Part shown: in pieces, positions 35,346 to 46,486 of the stretch
Layout of the letters: every line of letters begins with the position of its first letter
Numbering within the stretch: position 1 is the first letter of the stretch
Assembly (NCBI GenBank): GCA_965112735.1
Contig: OZ218957.1
Coordinates: 1-64,000 of the forward strand
DNA length: 64,000 nucleotides
Direction: 5' to 3'
DNA from: Phaeosaccion multiseriatum
Taxonomy: Eukaryota > Ochrophyta, other classes
The notes under the pieces: generated by a model
Told to the model about the DNA's origin: nothing
The model's input: the letters and a program-made list of their open reading frames with translations, nothing else
Database searches by the model: none
Made by a program: the position numbers and the translations under genes

Positions 35346-36357
35346 CTACGTCGCGTAGTGACTGATAGCCACGGCCCCCACCACGACGACGAGGATGACC
35401 CACAGCACCATGCAGATGCGGTCCCTGCGCTTCCACAACCTCCTCCTATGGTCGATGCGCACGTCCCTCTCCACGGCCATGATCTGCAGGGCCCTCTCGC
35501 GCTGCATCTGTGCCATCTTGGTGGACCGCTGCTGTGACGGCCCTTGCCTGGCCTGGTGCAGCATGTACTGCTGGGGGTGCATCTGCTGCACGTGCCGCTG
35601 CTGCTGCTCGCGCTCGGCCCTCGTCAAACCCCCGGCCATGGGCGCTGCAAGCACTCGCTCTGGTGGTGGCCCCTGGCTATGATGCTTCCTCAGTTGGTGT
35701 CGCCTCGCGGCCTCCTCCTGAGGAAAGTGAGGCTGGAGCTTCCCCACCGACATGTGGTGCTGCTTTCGGCGCGCCTCGACGGCAGCAGCGGACAAGGGAT
35801 GCCTGGGCGGCCTGCCTGAGCCCGCAGAAGCCGCAGCCGCTAGTGCTGGGGCCGGTGCGGAAGGGGAAGGGCCTTGGCTGTTATTCGGACTCACCGTCCA
35901 CTCCGTAGAAAGGCTCGTCCCGCTCTCGATGCGGGGCGGGGAGGGACCTGCAATCGTCGGCGGCCCGTTTTCGCTATTGTTCTTGGGGGTGTAATTGATG
36001 TCGTTGTTGTTGTTGTTGTTGCTGCTGCTGCTGCTGCTGCTGTTGTTGTTGTTGCTAGTGATGGCGTCCTGTTGCTCATTTGTATGCCCTCCCTCTCCTT
36101 CCGCTACTGCGCTGCTTCTGCCTGAGGCCCGTCTACCGCTCTCTAAGTCAACAGCGCGAGCCTCTACACCCGTTGTCACCTGTATTCAAGGAAAGTACAA
36201 GCAGGAGAGCGAGCCAGCGGCACCGGTAGCGCGACGGTTCGAAGAGCGTGAGAGGCTTAGTTGAGTTGACTGTAATTCTCCGGGTTTCCTCTCTTCTTCC
36301 TCTCTCCCTTCTCATTCCAGTACTTACCACGGGTTTGCGGCTGAGAAAGCGCAGCAT
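35346..36357 (-). CDS. Hypothetical tail-anchored membrane protein, Asn/Ser/Gln-rich
   Basis: Two exons (36357-36328 and 36179-35346) join in phase to 287 residues. Exon 1 encodes only MLRFLSRKPV and ends at a GTAAGT donor; exon 2 follows a TACAG acceptor and would otherwise have no ATG start. Residues about 40-70 hold runs of Asn and Ser encoded by AAC/AGC triplets. A basic, Gln/His/Arg-rich region with helical character follows (AEREQQQRHVQQM, KMAQMQRERALQIM). The last 25 residues contain one hydrophobic segment (ICMVLWVILVVVVGAVAIS) with only four residues after it, the layout of a C-terminal tail anchor facing the cytosol, usually in the ER or an outer organelle membrane. No family is recognised; SNARE-like proteins share the topology but I see no SNARE heptads. 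It is divergent from the Nudix gene. Confidence 0.6.
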
Positions 36358-36857
36358 ATTACGGGATGTGCCTGGTGCTGCGCCTGCTAGGCGCCTGGGG
36401 TGGGATCCCGCCCTCTTTCTCTCGACCTCCCTATCTGGGGCTCTCAGGCCTCTTTCAACTTGTTTGTGGCAAAAATAAGCAAGGCGCCTGCCCTACCGTA
36501 GCAAGGTTGCCCAATCCGCAATGCACGCACGTGTGTTTGAGACGTCCTGGGAAGAGTGGTGTGCCCCCCCTCGCCGCCCGCTTTGATTCCACTACTTGCG
36601 TTTTTCGGCCGTGTCCTGTGTGTGCTTCCGAAATTGAGCCCGAAGTGGCGTCCATCATCGTTCAAAAGTCAGTGAAATTGCTTTGATTGGGCCATGTCAC
36701 ATCAGCATTGGCAAAAGGGATAATTTATTTTCCCTCCCCTTTTCTTTCGCATCGCCTTATCGTGTAATGCCGGGACTTTTTTGCGTAATGCGGTGAGAGG
36801 AGGGTGAAACTCGGACGAAGAGCACTGTACCAGCCGGGGGAAATTCGGCCGCCCATC
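36358..36857. promoter_or_regulatory. Shared divergent promoter, tail-anchored protein / Nudix gene
   Basis: The 500 bases lie between two divergent start codons. No TATA box is clear. An AT-richer patch (GGATAATTTATTTTCCC at about 36717) lies some 140 bases before the Nudix ATG. I see no repeats and no other gene. Confidence 0.4.
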
Positions 36858-38376
36858 ATGGCTCTACGACGAAGGGTGCTGATGCTGGGGCTCATGCCCT
36901 TGGCGGCGAGCTTCAGCTTTCAGGCTTCTCCCTCAGCGCCCGCACAGCCTTCGGCGTCAACGCCATTGTACTCCCCATCAGCTTCGGTCTCTTCTCCTTC
37001 TTCGTGTTCTTCTTCTTCGGCCTCGCGCGTCCCGCCCTCTTCTTCGGCATCCGCGCCGCCACGCCTCTCCAAAGGAGAAATGTTCGTCACCTACATTCTG
37101 GGGCATCGGGTTCGCACGCTGAGCAAGGAGGAGTCCGCAGAGGTCACTGGGGGCAGAGGCATGACGGGCTCTTGCTCGGTGGTGCTGGGCGGAGAGGTGC
37201 TGGACGACCCCTCCTTCCTCGACGAAATGGCGGTGGGAGGGGGCACTCGGCCGGAGGACAGCGTGCTGGTGCGTCGGTGGCGGGGGGCAGGGGGTGTGTG
37301 GGGGGAGGGGCTGGAGAGGTGTTTGTGGCTATCTTCGCGCTGATTGGCCGACCACCGGTTACTGAAGTGTGAGATTGTATGTGCTTGTGGGGGGCGTCAC
37401 GCCGCCGATCTTATCCTCCTCCTGGAAACACAGCCCTCCCCTTCCTCCCTTCATCCTCCTCCCCGCCCCCCTCTCTCCCTCCCTCCCCTCCCTCTGCCTT
37501 GCTCAGGTGATGGAGAAACTGAATGAGGATGGCGGCGGATGGCAGCGCGTGGCCGTGAGCGGTGCCATTACTGGGGGCGGGCGAGACATAGACAGCTACG
37601 TGTGTGCGCAGCTACCCGACGAAGCATACAACCCTGTGGACCAGAAAGTGACTGCGCTGCTACTCAGGGCGCTGTGGCAATGGCTTGTGGGCCCACAGGA
37701 CGACGTCACACTCAACTTCCGCGACTCACTGCCCACTCCCGGGGTCGGGCCCGCAAAGGAGGGAGGAGGAGGAGGAGGAGGAGGAGGAGGTAGCGAGGTG
37801 GAAGGGGGGGGGGGGGAGGAGGTGGTGGAGTGGGTGACCACCTCGGGCAAGGTGATCTGCCCCTTGCCCAGAGCGGTGGTGCACAAGTACAACCTCCTGC
37901 ACAGAGGGGCGGGCATTCTCGTCAAGAGCGAGGAGACGGGGGCCATCTACTGCCATCGCCGCAGCTCGGCCAAGCGAGTGTTTCCGAGTATGTATGACAT
38001 GTGGGTTGGAGGGGTGAGTGGGCGAGGCGAGAGCAGCGCCACCACGGCCCTCAGAGAGATCCAGGAGGAGCTGGGCGTTGCAAAAGGGAAGAGCACCAGC
38101 GATCTAGTCCCACTCTTTACGTGTACTGTGAACACGGCGTACAACCACTGCCTCGTTGACGTGTTTGAGTATTTGTGTGGCAGGGGGGAGGAGGTGACTT
38201 GGCAAGAGGAGGAGGTGGAGTGGGGGGCGTGGATCTCTGCAAAGGAGGTGGGCGACAAGCTCCTCACAGATGGCGGTAAGGAGGGGGAGGATGAAGGGTG
38301 GCAGGGGAAGGTGGTGCCCGACGGCTTGATCGTGTGGGAGGAGTACCTGCGGCTCTTCCCACGTCGAGAAGGATAG
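36858..38376 (+). CDS. Nudix hydrolase with possible secondary-plastid targeting
   Basis: Two exons (36858-37268 and 37507-38376) give 426 residues. The Nudix box is complete near residues 305-327: GVSGRGE, then R-E-I-x-E-E-L-G-V (GX5EX7REUXEEXGU). The preceding CHRRSSAKRVFPSMYDMW resembles IPP-isomerase-like or YfcD-type Nudix proteins that act on diphosphate substrates; the true substrate is unknown. The N-terminus MALRRRVLMLGLMPLAASFSF is a basic then hydrophobic signal followed by A-S-F and a Ser/Ala/Pro-rich stretch. This is the pattern of bipartite plastid signals in algae with secondary red plastids (inference). Residues 70-230 form an unassigned domain seen on both sides of the intron. 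A Gly10 run encoded by GGA triplets sits near residue 223. The start is the first ATG in frame. Confidence 0.9.
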
Positions 38377-39922
38377 AGAAGGATAGGGGACGGAGGAGGA
38401 GGGGAGGAGGGAAGGAGGCGGCAGCAGCAGCAGCAGCAGCAGCAGCAGCCGAGGGGCAGCGGGCGCCCCGTTTTGCGGAAGCAGCAGTGGCAGCGGAGCG
38501 GAGGGAGCAAAGCAGTACCATAGAGAGAGAAGAGGGGCAGGTGTCTCACACGACACGCACGAGCAGGAGGGAGTGGATGGGGAGCGGCAGCAGGCAGCAG
38601 GACGCCTCTCCTGCGAGAAGGGAGGAAGAGGGGGAAGGTAAGGCGCCTCGAGGTGTGGTTTGTGTCAAGCACATAGATAGGGAGGTACAAGGAGCAGCAT
38701 AGAGGCTACTTAGATGAAGCGCTTCTTACTAAGATGAGGTACGAGTAGAGGGAGCGGCATAGAGGCTGGTTGGATGAAGCTCTTGATTCCCAACGGCTCT
38801 TCCTATCACGCACCACGCGCTGCGAGGTACGAGGGAGGGAGGCACTCATTCATTCACTCGCCCCTATTGTAATGGTTACGGTAACGGCCGCTATCCTTTT
38901 GGGGGTGGGGGAGGGCAAGGGTGGAAGGATGGATGGAAGGACGGAAGGAAGAGGAGAGGGGCAGCCGTGGACTTGATGAGCGGTGAGCGGCATGAGAAAG
39001 CCAAAGGCAGAGGGCTGAGGATGGCAGTGGATGGGGAGGGCGGAAGAGCACTGCGGCACGTGAGGAGAGAGCTCTGCAGGCTCGGCCATCCACTGCCATC
39101 CCCCCCACACACACACTTTTCTCCCAATGGGGAGTACTTTGTACATAAGAGCAGCAGCAGCAGCAAGCCACACACGTGCACAGGCCAACATGTGTGTCCC
39201 TTCGTTTTGAAGGCTATCGTAACAGCAGAAGGAACGACAGCTGGGTAGATGGGTGAAGATAGAGAAGCTGTAGGTAGGTAGGTAGGTAGGTAGGTAGACG
39301 GGTGACCTTTGGCAGTAGGTAGGTAGAGAGAAGAGTTTTTTTCTCCTTTTTCCTTCGAAAGAGGTTAGGGGAGGGTGTATATATTATTATTAAGCGGGAG
39401 GGGGGTTGGTGACAGACCAAGGGGCGCAAGGAGCAGAGCGGAGCAGTTGGTGACACAGCAGATCATCACAGGGTGTAGGTGGTCCTGAAAGAAGTGCGAG
39501 AGAGAAGGGCCCGACACTTGTCGGCAAGACACGGAGAGAAGGAATTTACTTCGTTCATTCGTTCCTTCATACAGCGCAAACCGAAAGCATATAGTGTTTG
39601 TTGTTGCTCGGCTGTAAAGCCCATTAGTTGTCGCTCGGCTCTAAAGCCCCTCGAGGCCCTCAAAGTCACCCTTTCGAGGCTTTTACGACTCAGTCAGGCC
39701 CCACCTAAGACCCTCCCCGAAGACGTTAACGACTTGGAAGGTCCCCCTTGAAAGACCATTAACATCTCGAGAGGGCCTCCCTTAAGGTCCCTCAAAGGAC
39801 ATTGACAAGGCTCTCCTGTAAAGCCCCCTGCCGACCATTGGCCTTCCCCCCGAAGGCCTTCCCTAAAGAGAGTTAACGGCTCTGGCCCCCGCCCCCCCGT
39901 AAGCCCCCCCCCCTTAAGGCCG
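38377..39922. other. Intergenic spacer between converging Nudix and BBS2 genes
   Basis: No gene is seen. It contains a (GCA)n run at 38422-38449, a (GTAG)n run at 39270-39297, short AGGTAGGTAG pieces to 39325 and a GGAAGGATGG patch at 38925-38955. From about 39600 it becomes a set of degenerate repeats (GTTAACGGCT / GACCATTAAC and CTGTAAAGCCC motifs every 33-51 bases) that run into the 3' end of BBS2. A dispersed-motif variant TTGGTGACAC is at 39447. Confidence 0.5.
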
Positions 39923-39960
39923 TTAACGGCTTGAAAGGCCCCTCTTAAGACCATTAACGC
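39600..39960. repeat. Degenerate GTTAACGGCT / GACCATTAAC repeats
   Basis: Related motifs occur at about 39722, 39755, 39798, 39833, 39869, 39920 and 39950, alternating with TAAAGCCC and GAAAGGCCC blocks. The spacing is irregular and copies differ strongly, so this is an old or fast-evolving tandem repeat. The last unit supplies the final codons and TAA stop of BBS2. Confidence 0.5.
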
Positions 39961-42900
39961 CCCCCCTGGCCCACCCGTCCCTGACAATGTGCACGAGCGC
40001 CCCTGCGTCTTCGGCCTTGATGGCAGCCCGGCACTCGCTCACCTGGCATTGATGAAATAGAGGTATATGGGGGGCGTTACATTTAGAGGCATATGGGGGG
40101 GGGAGGGAGGGAGGATTCGAGAACACAATCGGAGGCATATGATACACACTGAGAGCATATGGTATGGCAGATTAAAGAGAAGCACTCACTCACGCACTCA
40201 TTCACTCACTCACTCACTCACTCACTCACTCACCACACGTGTGCGAGCTGCGCCCATGCGAAGATTAGCGGCCTTTTGCACCACCGAGTTGACGCTCTTC
40301 AGAGCTGCCAGCAGAGCCTGGGATTGGGGGGGCAGGCCACGTAGGCGGTTAGTCAGTCAGTCAGTCAGTCAGTCAGTCAGTCACTACGTAAGTCGGCGGG
40401 AGTTTGCCCATAGGGGTGAAACTGCCCATTGAGTATGAACGGGTCAAGCAAGGCGAATACCCCTCCCTCCTCTCCTCCCTCCGTCCCTCCCTCTCTGCCT
40501 ACCTGGCTCCTTCTCCCCCCACTCAATCCCACTCTCACCCCACCCACCGACCCCCCGCCCCACTCCCACCCCTTCCCTCTTACTCCACCGACCTCATGAT
40601 TGTTGCTCCTCTTGACATGCTCTGCCACGAGCTGCCTGTTGAGGGAGTGCAGATCTGCGTATGCCTGTTTCATCCTCGGCATGTCCCTAAGCAATCGAGC
40701 GTCCTCTGCCCGCACCACAAGGGTCTGCACAGGGAGGGAGGGAGGGAGGGAGGGAGGGAGGGAGGGAGGGACGTAGTGAGTGGCGGTGCTGTGTGTAGCC
40801 TTGACGGACCCATACGCCAACAGAAGGGGACCCTCGGGAGTGTGAGTGCCAGTGCGGTGAGCCCTGACTGACCCATATGCCCACAGGAGGGGCCCCTCGG
40901 GAATGTGAGTGGCAGTGCTGTGGCCTCACCTTGACGCGCTGAGAGGAGTCCGCCATGTCCGCTGAGAGGCGCAGCCGAAGCGCATTATACTCCGATACCT
41001 GGTGTCAGGACAGAGGGTGGGTGGGTGTCAGGACAGAGGGTGGGTGGGTGTCAGGACAGGGGTCGGGTAGTTGAGTGGGCGGGTGGGTGGGTGAGTGAGT
41101 GAGTGGGTGTTTGGGTGGGTGAGAGTGGGTGAGTGTCAGAACACAGGGTTGGAATGGTGGGGAGGTGCCAGGATAAGGAGTGTCGAATGACGAGACTCCT
41201 ATTCATTCCTCCTCTTCCTCAACCCTCCTCCCTCTCCCTACCTGGGCCAGCACTAACTGAAAGTCCTCCATCTCCCTCTGAAAGTCCGCTCTCGCCTCCA
41301 ACTCTGTCACTTGCAGGGCCTTGCAGAGGTCTTGCGTGACTTCCCCTGCAAGGCGCATTGACTCGCAAGAGATCTGATTCAAGCACAGCAGTTGGTGATG
41401 CAGAGTGAGGGTGAGGGTGAGGGTGATGGTGATGTGACGGTGATGGTGAGATGAGGGTGAGGGTGAGGGTGATGGTGAGGGTGATGGTGAGGTGAGGGTG
41501 AGGGTGATGGTGAGGTGAGGGTGATGGTGAGATGAGGGTGAGGGTGATGGTGAGGGGAAGGGTGAGGGTGAGGGTGAGGGTGCGGGTGAGGGTGATGGTG
41601 AGATGAGGGTGATGGTGATGGTGAGGTGAGGGTGAGGGTGAGGGTGAGGGTGATGGTGAGGTGAAGGTGAGGGTGAGGGCAGGGGTGAGAGAGAGGAGAA
41701 AGGGTGATTTTCTTTACGAATGTGAAACTTAAAACTCAAACTCAAACTCAAATTAAAGTGCCTCCTCACCTTGATCTGCAGCCCGTGCTCCCTCCTGCAC
41801 TCCACCCGAAGTGGTTCCTGCTCTACCCCGTCCCCCCCTGGGCCCCCGCCACGCCCCCTCGGGTTCGAGCTACCGTTAATGCCGCCCACATGACTACTGC
41901 CCGCTCCAGCGTCGTCCCCTCCCCCCCTGGAGATACACAGGCACATGACCTCGCAGCCCCCCTCACTGTCCACAACAACTTCCTCCTCCACTAGGAAGGA
42001 CGCGTTGATCCACGCCGCTACACGCTGAGCCCCCCCCTGCTGGTCCCTTTCGGACAGACTGAAGGTGACGGAGGAGCGGGGCTGCAGGGCAGCGAAGCGG
42101 GGGTCCTCAGGGAACACCTTTGGGGGGGGGTGGAGGGGTGGAGGGGGGAATGTTTACATGTGGGCCATGCTTTACGATGATTCCAAGTGTTTTCGTTGTC
42201 TTCAGTTGATTTGAGTTGAGTTGAGTTGAGGACGATGAGAGGCTGATAAACCGAAACTCAAACTCACACTCAGACTCAAAGTCAATCTCAAGAAGCGTAC
42301 CTGGCAAAAGCGTGCGAACTTGGGCACCTGACACTCCGTATCGAGCACAAACAGCCTCCCCGCGTGTGCGCCCCTCGCTCCAATGTGCACCTGCACAGTA
42401 AGAGTGGCGGCTTGGTTCTTGGAGGCCTCCAGAGGCATACGGGCCTCCGTGGAGGGAGTGGAGGGGCACAGCACACGGGCCTCGCCACCCTCCCGACCTG
42501 GAAACATGCCTCCTGGGGGAATTGGGGGGGGGGGGGAGTGAGGGAAGGAAGAAAGGAAGGAAGGAAGGAAGGAAAGGAATGCGATACGGAAGACAGACAC
42601 AGGCGTAAAAGGAAAGAAGGTCACAATATCTACCCCTCTGCACCCCCACCCACTGACTGTCTAACCTTCAAGGTCCATGAGTACGACGTTAACGATAACG
42701 GCTTCCGTGCTTGAGGAGAGGCACAGCTCAAGGCGAGAATTGTCCCAATCAGGCCGCAGCGTGACGGACACCTCAGTGGAGGGAGGGACTGTTCCGGGAC
42801 CCTTCGCCTTGTTTCCCTTGCCACCGCTGGAAGAAGAGGAAGGGTCTGAGGCCTCCGCCACACGGAGTTGCAGAAGGAGGTCCTGCAGGAGGAGATTGAT

Positions 42901-43099
42901 GGGTTGAGTAGTGAGTGAGTGCAGGTGAGTATGTGTCTGTCGAACTTAAAAACTGCTCCCCAGAATGCCCCACCGACTGCCCAACTGCCTGGCGGCCCGA
43001 ATCAGCTTCCAAGCAACCTAACAACCAACACACACACATACCATGCATACGCACACACAAAAACACACAAACACACAAGCGCACACACATGCACACACA

Positions 43100-43152
<53 letters not shown>

Positions 43153-46007
43153 GCTTCGTCCTCTGCAGCTTGTCGATCATACTTCGCAGCCTCTGCTCTG
43201 CTTTCTTGTCTCCCTCCCCTCCCCCTTCCGCCCCCGCCTGGCCTCCAAGGCCCATCCCGAGCTCGGAAACATGCTCGTTGGAGGGCGGCAGTGCAGGGTA
43301 GCCTCGCACCTCCCCCGCCGTAGACACCACCACAAGCTCAGAGGGGCCTCCTGGGGTGCGGAAATCGCCGTGCATGAGGGCCGCAATGGGGGCGGATGCA
43401 GTGTCCTTGTACACGACGCTGCCATTTGTTGGGTCGCGTACCGACAGCCCCCCGTGGTCCCAGCCACTCACGAGCTCGGCCACGCCGTCGGCATTGAGGT
43501 CGAAGGCCGTCAGAGCCGTAACCTGTTGTTTGGTTTGTTTGCATGTAGTAAGGCAATAGAATGGAAGGAAGGCAGCGGATGGGTAGAGAAAGAGGAGAGA
43601 ACAGAGCATCGAGAGGAGGCAGAGGTAGATAGGATCAGTCGAGAGACAGACGCAAACCGCATAGTTAGTAACTAACTCTACCAACGGTTGCAACGGTTAC
43701 ACACTAACCTGGTGCTTGGTCTTGACACGCCACACGCGCTTGTCTCTCGTGTACACCCCAACCGTCCCGTTGGCAAGTCCGTAGGCCCAATGGCACCCTC
43801 GCCCCGCCCCCAACGAGGGGCCCAACAAGGGGGTCAGGTGTGTCACCTTCGTTGTTGCGGTAGGCAGTTACGGTACGTAAGGGATGTGTGACGTTTAGTT
43901 TGGGGAGTTTGCCGTCAACGTAACCGTAAGGGGGTGGCAGATGTATATCAAACCTCCGTCCACTGACACAACCTCTTGCGTCCCCGCATACACACACGCA
44001 CATACATACATACGCACGCACACGCACACACGCACACACACTTCACGCGCAGCCCCTCCCCCACGCATCCATCCACTACCATCCACCCACACCCACTGCC
44101 ACCCACCCACGCCCCCACTGACTTACTGACCTTGTCTGCCTCTGTGACCTCCATGGCCGAGTCCTCCGCCTTGTACGACCGTACCTCAAAGTCCTCCCCC
44201 CCCACCAACAGCTCGTCCACTCCGTCCCCATCCACGTCTCCATACGCCAAAGCGGAAACCCTATCTCCCGCCACAGTCCAGAACTGCTCCACGCCCCTTG
44301 CGTCGAAGCCTTGTATGGAGCAGTTGCCCCCCACCACTACCAAAGACGCCCCTCCTCCTGCCCCTGCCCCTCCATCCACTGCCATCCCGCCGGACCCATT
44401 GGACCCGCCTGATCTGGAGGTGGCACTGCCTCCCCCTCCCCCGATTCCATCCCAGGCCTCGCCCCCTCCCCCTCCTCCTCCTCCTCCTCCTCCTCCTCCT
44501 CCTCCTACCCCCCCAATGGCGATGGCGCTGACTCCATCCGGCACCTCCTTGTAGAACACATCCTGGGGTGGAAGATGGTCAGTGAGGAGACGCGCGAAGT
44601 GTTGAAAGCCAAATGACTAAATCAATAAACAAGTTAAAGCATCCCCCCTTCCTCCCCCTCCCCCTCCTCCTTCCTCCTCCTCCCCTCCTCCCCCTCCTCC
44701 TTCCTCCTCCTCCCCTCCTCCCCCTCCCCCTTCCTCCTCCTCCCCCTCCTCCTCCCCCTCCTCCTCCCCCTTCCTCCTCTCCCCCCTCCTCCTCCTCCTC
44801 CTCCTACCTGGTTGTTCTCAACGTCGTAGGCGAGCAGGTTTGTGTCGCTGCCCACGAACAAGGTGTCCGCAACAGCGTCTGGGGACAGCCTCCCGGCCGC
44901 TGTGAGCGGGCGTGTGGGCGCGTGGGGGCGGGGCCGTGCGTGTAGGTGGGGTTGTGCGTGCGGTTAGTTGATAGAGTCTGCTTTCTTTGCTTGCCTGCTT
45001 ACTGACATAGGGAGGGGTTCAACTGCCAATCAATCAATCCATCAATCTGCTGTTCCTTTCGTCACAGACAAAGCACTTACCCAATGCTGTCATTCTCCGT
45101 CCAATGCTGAGGAACTGCGCCTCTTCCTGCCCCCCCCCCAGTCCCTTGGCGTGTGCATTGTAAATGAGCACTTTGCCGCCGGAGGTGGCCGCAGTGATGG
45201 AGAGGTGCTTGCCATCGTCTGAGATAAAGGGAAATGAGGAGTGAGAGGAGGGAAGGGAAAGGAGAGACGAAAGAGATAAGAGGGGAGGAACGGATGGAAT
45301 GCGAGGAGAGGAGAGAGATGACAAGGAGATAAGGGAAGAGGAGAGAAAGCGGTCTCTCTGTTTGGGCTGATCGTGGCATGTGCGGTACGACTGCCTATAG
45401 TTAGCGGCCCTTTGTTGTGGCTTTGTATAGACCGAGGCTATAGACCGAGGCTACACTATAGACCGAGGCTAATCCTAAGGCTACACACCGAGCCGCTCTG
45501 CGAGAGAACGTTGAGCATGAGCACCGCCATTGCCGCAGGGTCGGGTCGTGTCGCAGAGGGGCCACCTCGGCGAGAGCCGTTGTGCTTCTCCACCGAGCGT
45601 AACACTGCATCGCCTACCCCAAACCCCCCGCGCCGCGGTGAAGCAGCAATACAGGAACCTCCAGCACACACAGCCTCAGAGGTACTAGCTCCACCTGTGC
45701 AGCTCTGCCTCTGTAGCTCTGCCCCTGCCTCTCCCCCCATCCGTCTCCCGACGACGTGCAGCGAACAAGTCAGGGGTGTTGCTGGTCGACCTTCCTTCCC
45801 CTACTGGCCCTTCTGGGCCAGCAAATCCTTGCCTCCTTGCCTCTGTCCCCCTCCTCTACGCTTTAACACTCTTTCTTTCTCCTTTCCCCTCCCCTTCTCT
45901 CTCTCCCTCCTTGTCACTTCACTGACTGACTTACATCTCCCCCATGTCGCGAGCCCTGGCTGCACCTGATTCCCCAGAGGCAGCGAGAAAGCGGGCCGGA
46001 TCTTCAT
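39923..46007 (-). CDS. BBS2: BBS2, BBSome subunit
   Basis: Fourteen exons join in phase to 852 residues: 46007-45935, 45218-45081, 44899-44808, 44562-44131, 43846-43709, 43522-43151, 42882-42666, 42512-42301, 42117-41770, 41373-41242, 40998-40930, 40724-40593, 40317-40234, 40042-39923. BBS2 is a core subunit of the BBSome, the coat that moves membrane proteins into and out of cilia. The first splice restores W-G-R-Y-D-G, a family hallmark. The beta-propeller (about 1-380) has GSDTNLLAYDVENN, GGNCSIQGFDARG, WTVAGDRV, ELLVGGEDFEVRSYK, YGLANGTVGVY, FDLNADGVAELVSGW and GEVRGY. A short coiled coil (about 395-415), a GAE-type region and the conserved C-terminal helices (AEDARLLRDMPRMK, LNRQLVAEHVKRSNNHE, CRAAIKAEDAGALVHIVRDG) follow. 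Human BBS2 is 721 residues; the excess is low-complexity insertion. The exon 6 donor lies at the edge of a (GT)n run. Confidence 0.94.
41402..41695. repeat. GGTGAG/GGTGAT hexanucleotide array in BBS2 intron 9
   Basis: About 48 imperfect units of GGTGAG or GGTGAT, with occasional pentamers. On the gene's strand it is a CCCTCA/CCATCA pyrimidine-rich tract just upstream of the acceptor at 41374. A copy of the dispersed TTGGTGATGC motif (41392-41401) sits between the array and the acceptor. Confidence 0.93.
43091..43150. repeat. (CA)n microsatellite forming the donor of BBS2 intron 6
   Basis: A nearly pure CA run ends exactly at the exon 6 edge (43151). On the gene's strand the intron starts AAG-CAG|GTGTGTGTGTG, so the repeat itself supplies the GT donor. 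Confidence 0.92.
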
Positions 46008-46486
46008 CTCCTCCCCGGTAGCAGCTCCCCTCAGAGCAGCTTCTCTTCACATTCTCACGACAAGTCAGGGACTTGTTCGCTGGTAATAATTTCGTTGATG
46101 CTTCCCCATTTCGACCGTCTACTTGCCGCACCACGAAGGAGGAGAGGTTCCGAAGGAGCCTCACACACTTTCTTACTATCAATACGACCAGCAACTCAGA
46201 TGGTGGAGAGGGAAGAAGAGAGAAAAAAAAGCGACGTGACTGTTGCACCTGTGAGATTACCAGTACGTATAACCAACTCGCGTATTTATCCACGGGATGA
46301 TTCGCGTGGGAACCTGGAATTTGGGTTCTTTTTTCTTTTTTTGTTTTTCGCGACCTCGACGATCGACCCGGCCGAAGTGCATAGAAAGGTGAAAGTTTCA
46401 AAGGCTTGCTCAGAGGAGAGGGAGAAGGGAGGGAAAAGGAGGGAAAGAGGAGAATAGAAACAAAGGGAAGAGGAGGGGGGAGGACG
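46008..46486. promoter_or_regulatory. Shared divergent promoter, BBS2 / F-box gene
   Basis: The 479 bases lie between divergent starts. Features are an A8 run at 46225, a T-rich patch (46329-46348) and purine-rich sequence (46410-46486) leading into the F-box gene ATG. No TATA box and no convincing RFX X-box were found. Confidence 0.42.

Noticed and set aside
46008-46486. RFX X-box in the BBS2 promoter
   Set aside because: No sequence close to the GTNRCC-N-RGYAAC consensus was found; GTTGCACC and similar strings lack the second half.
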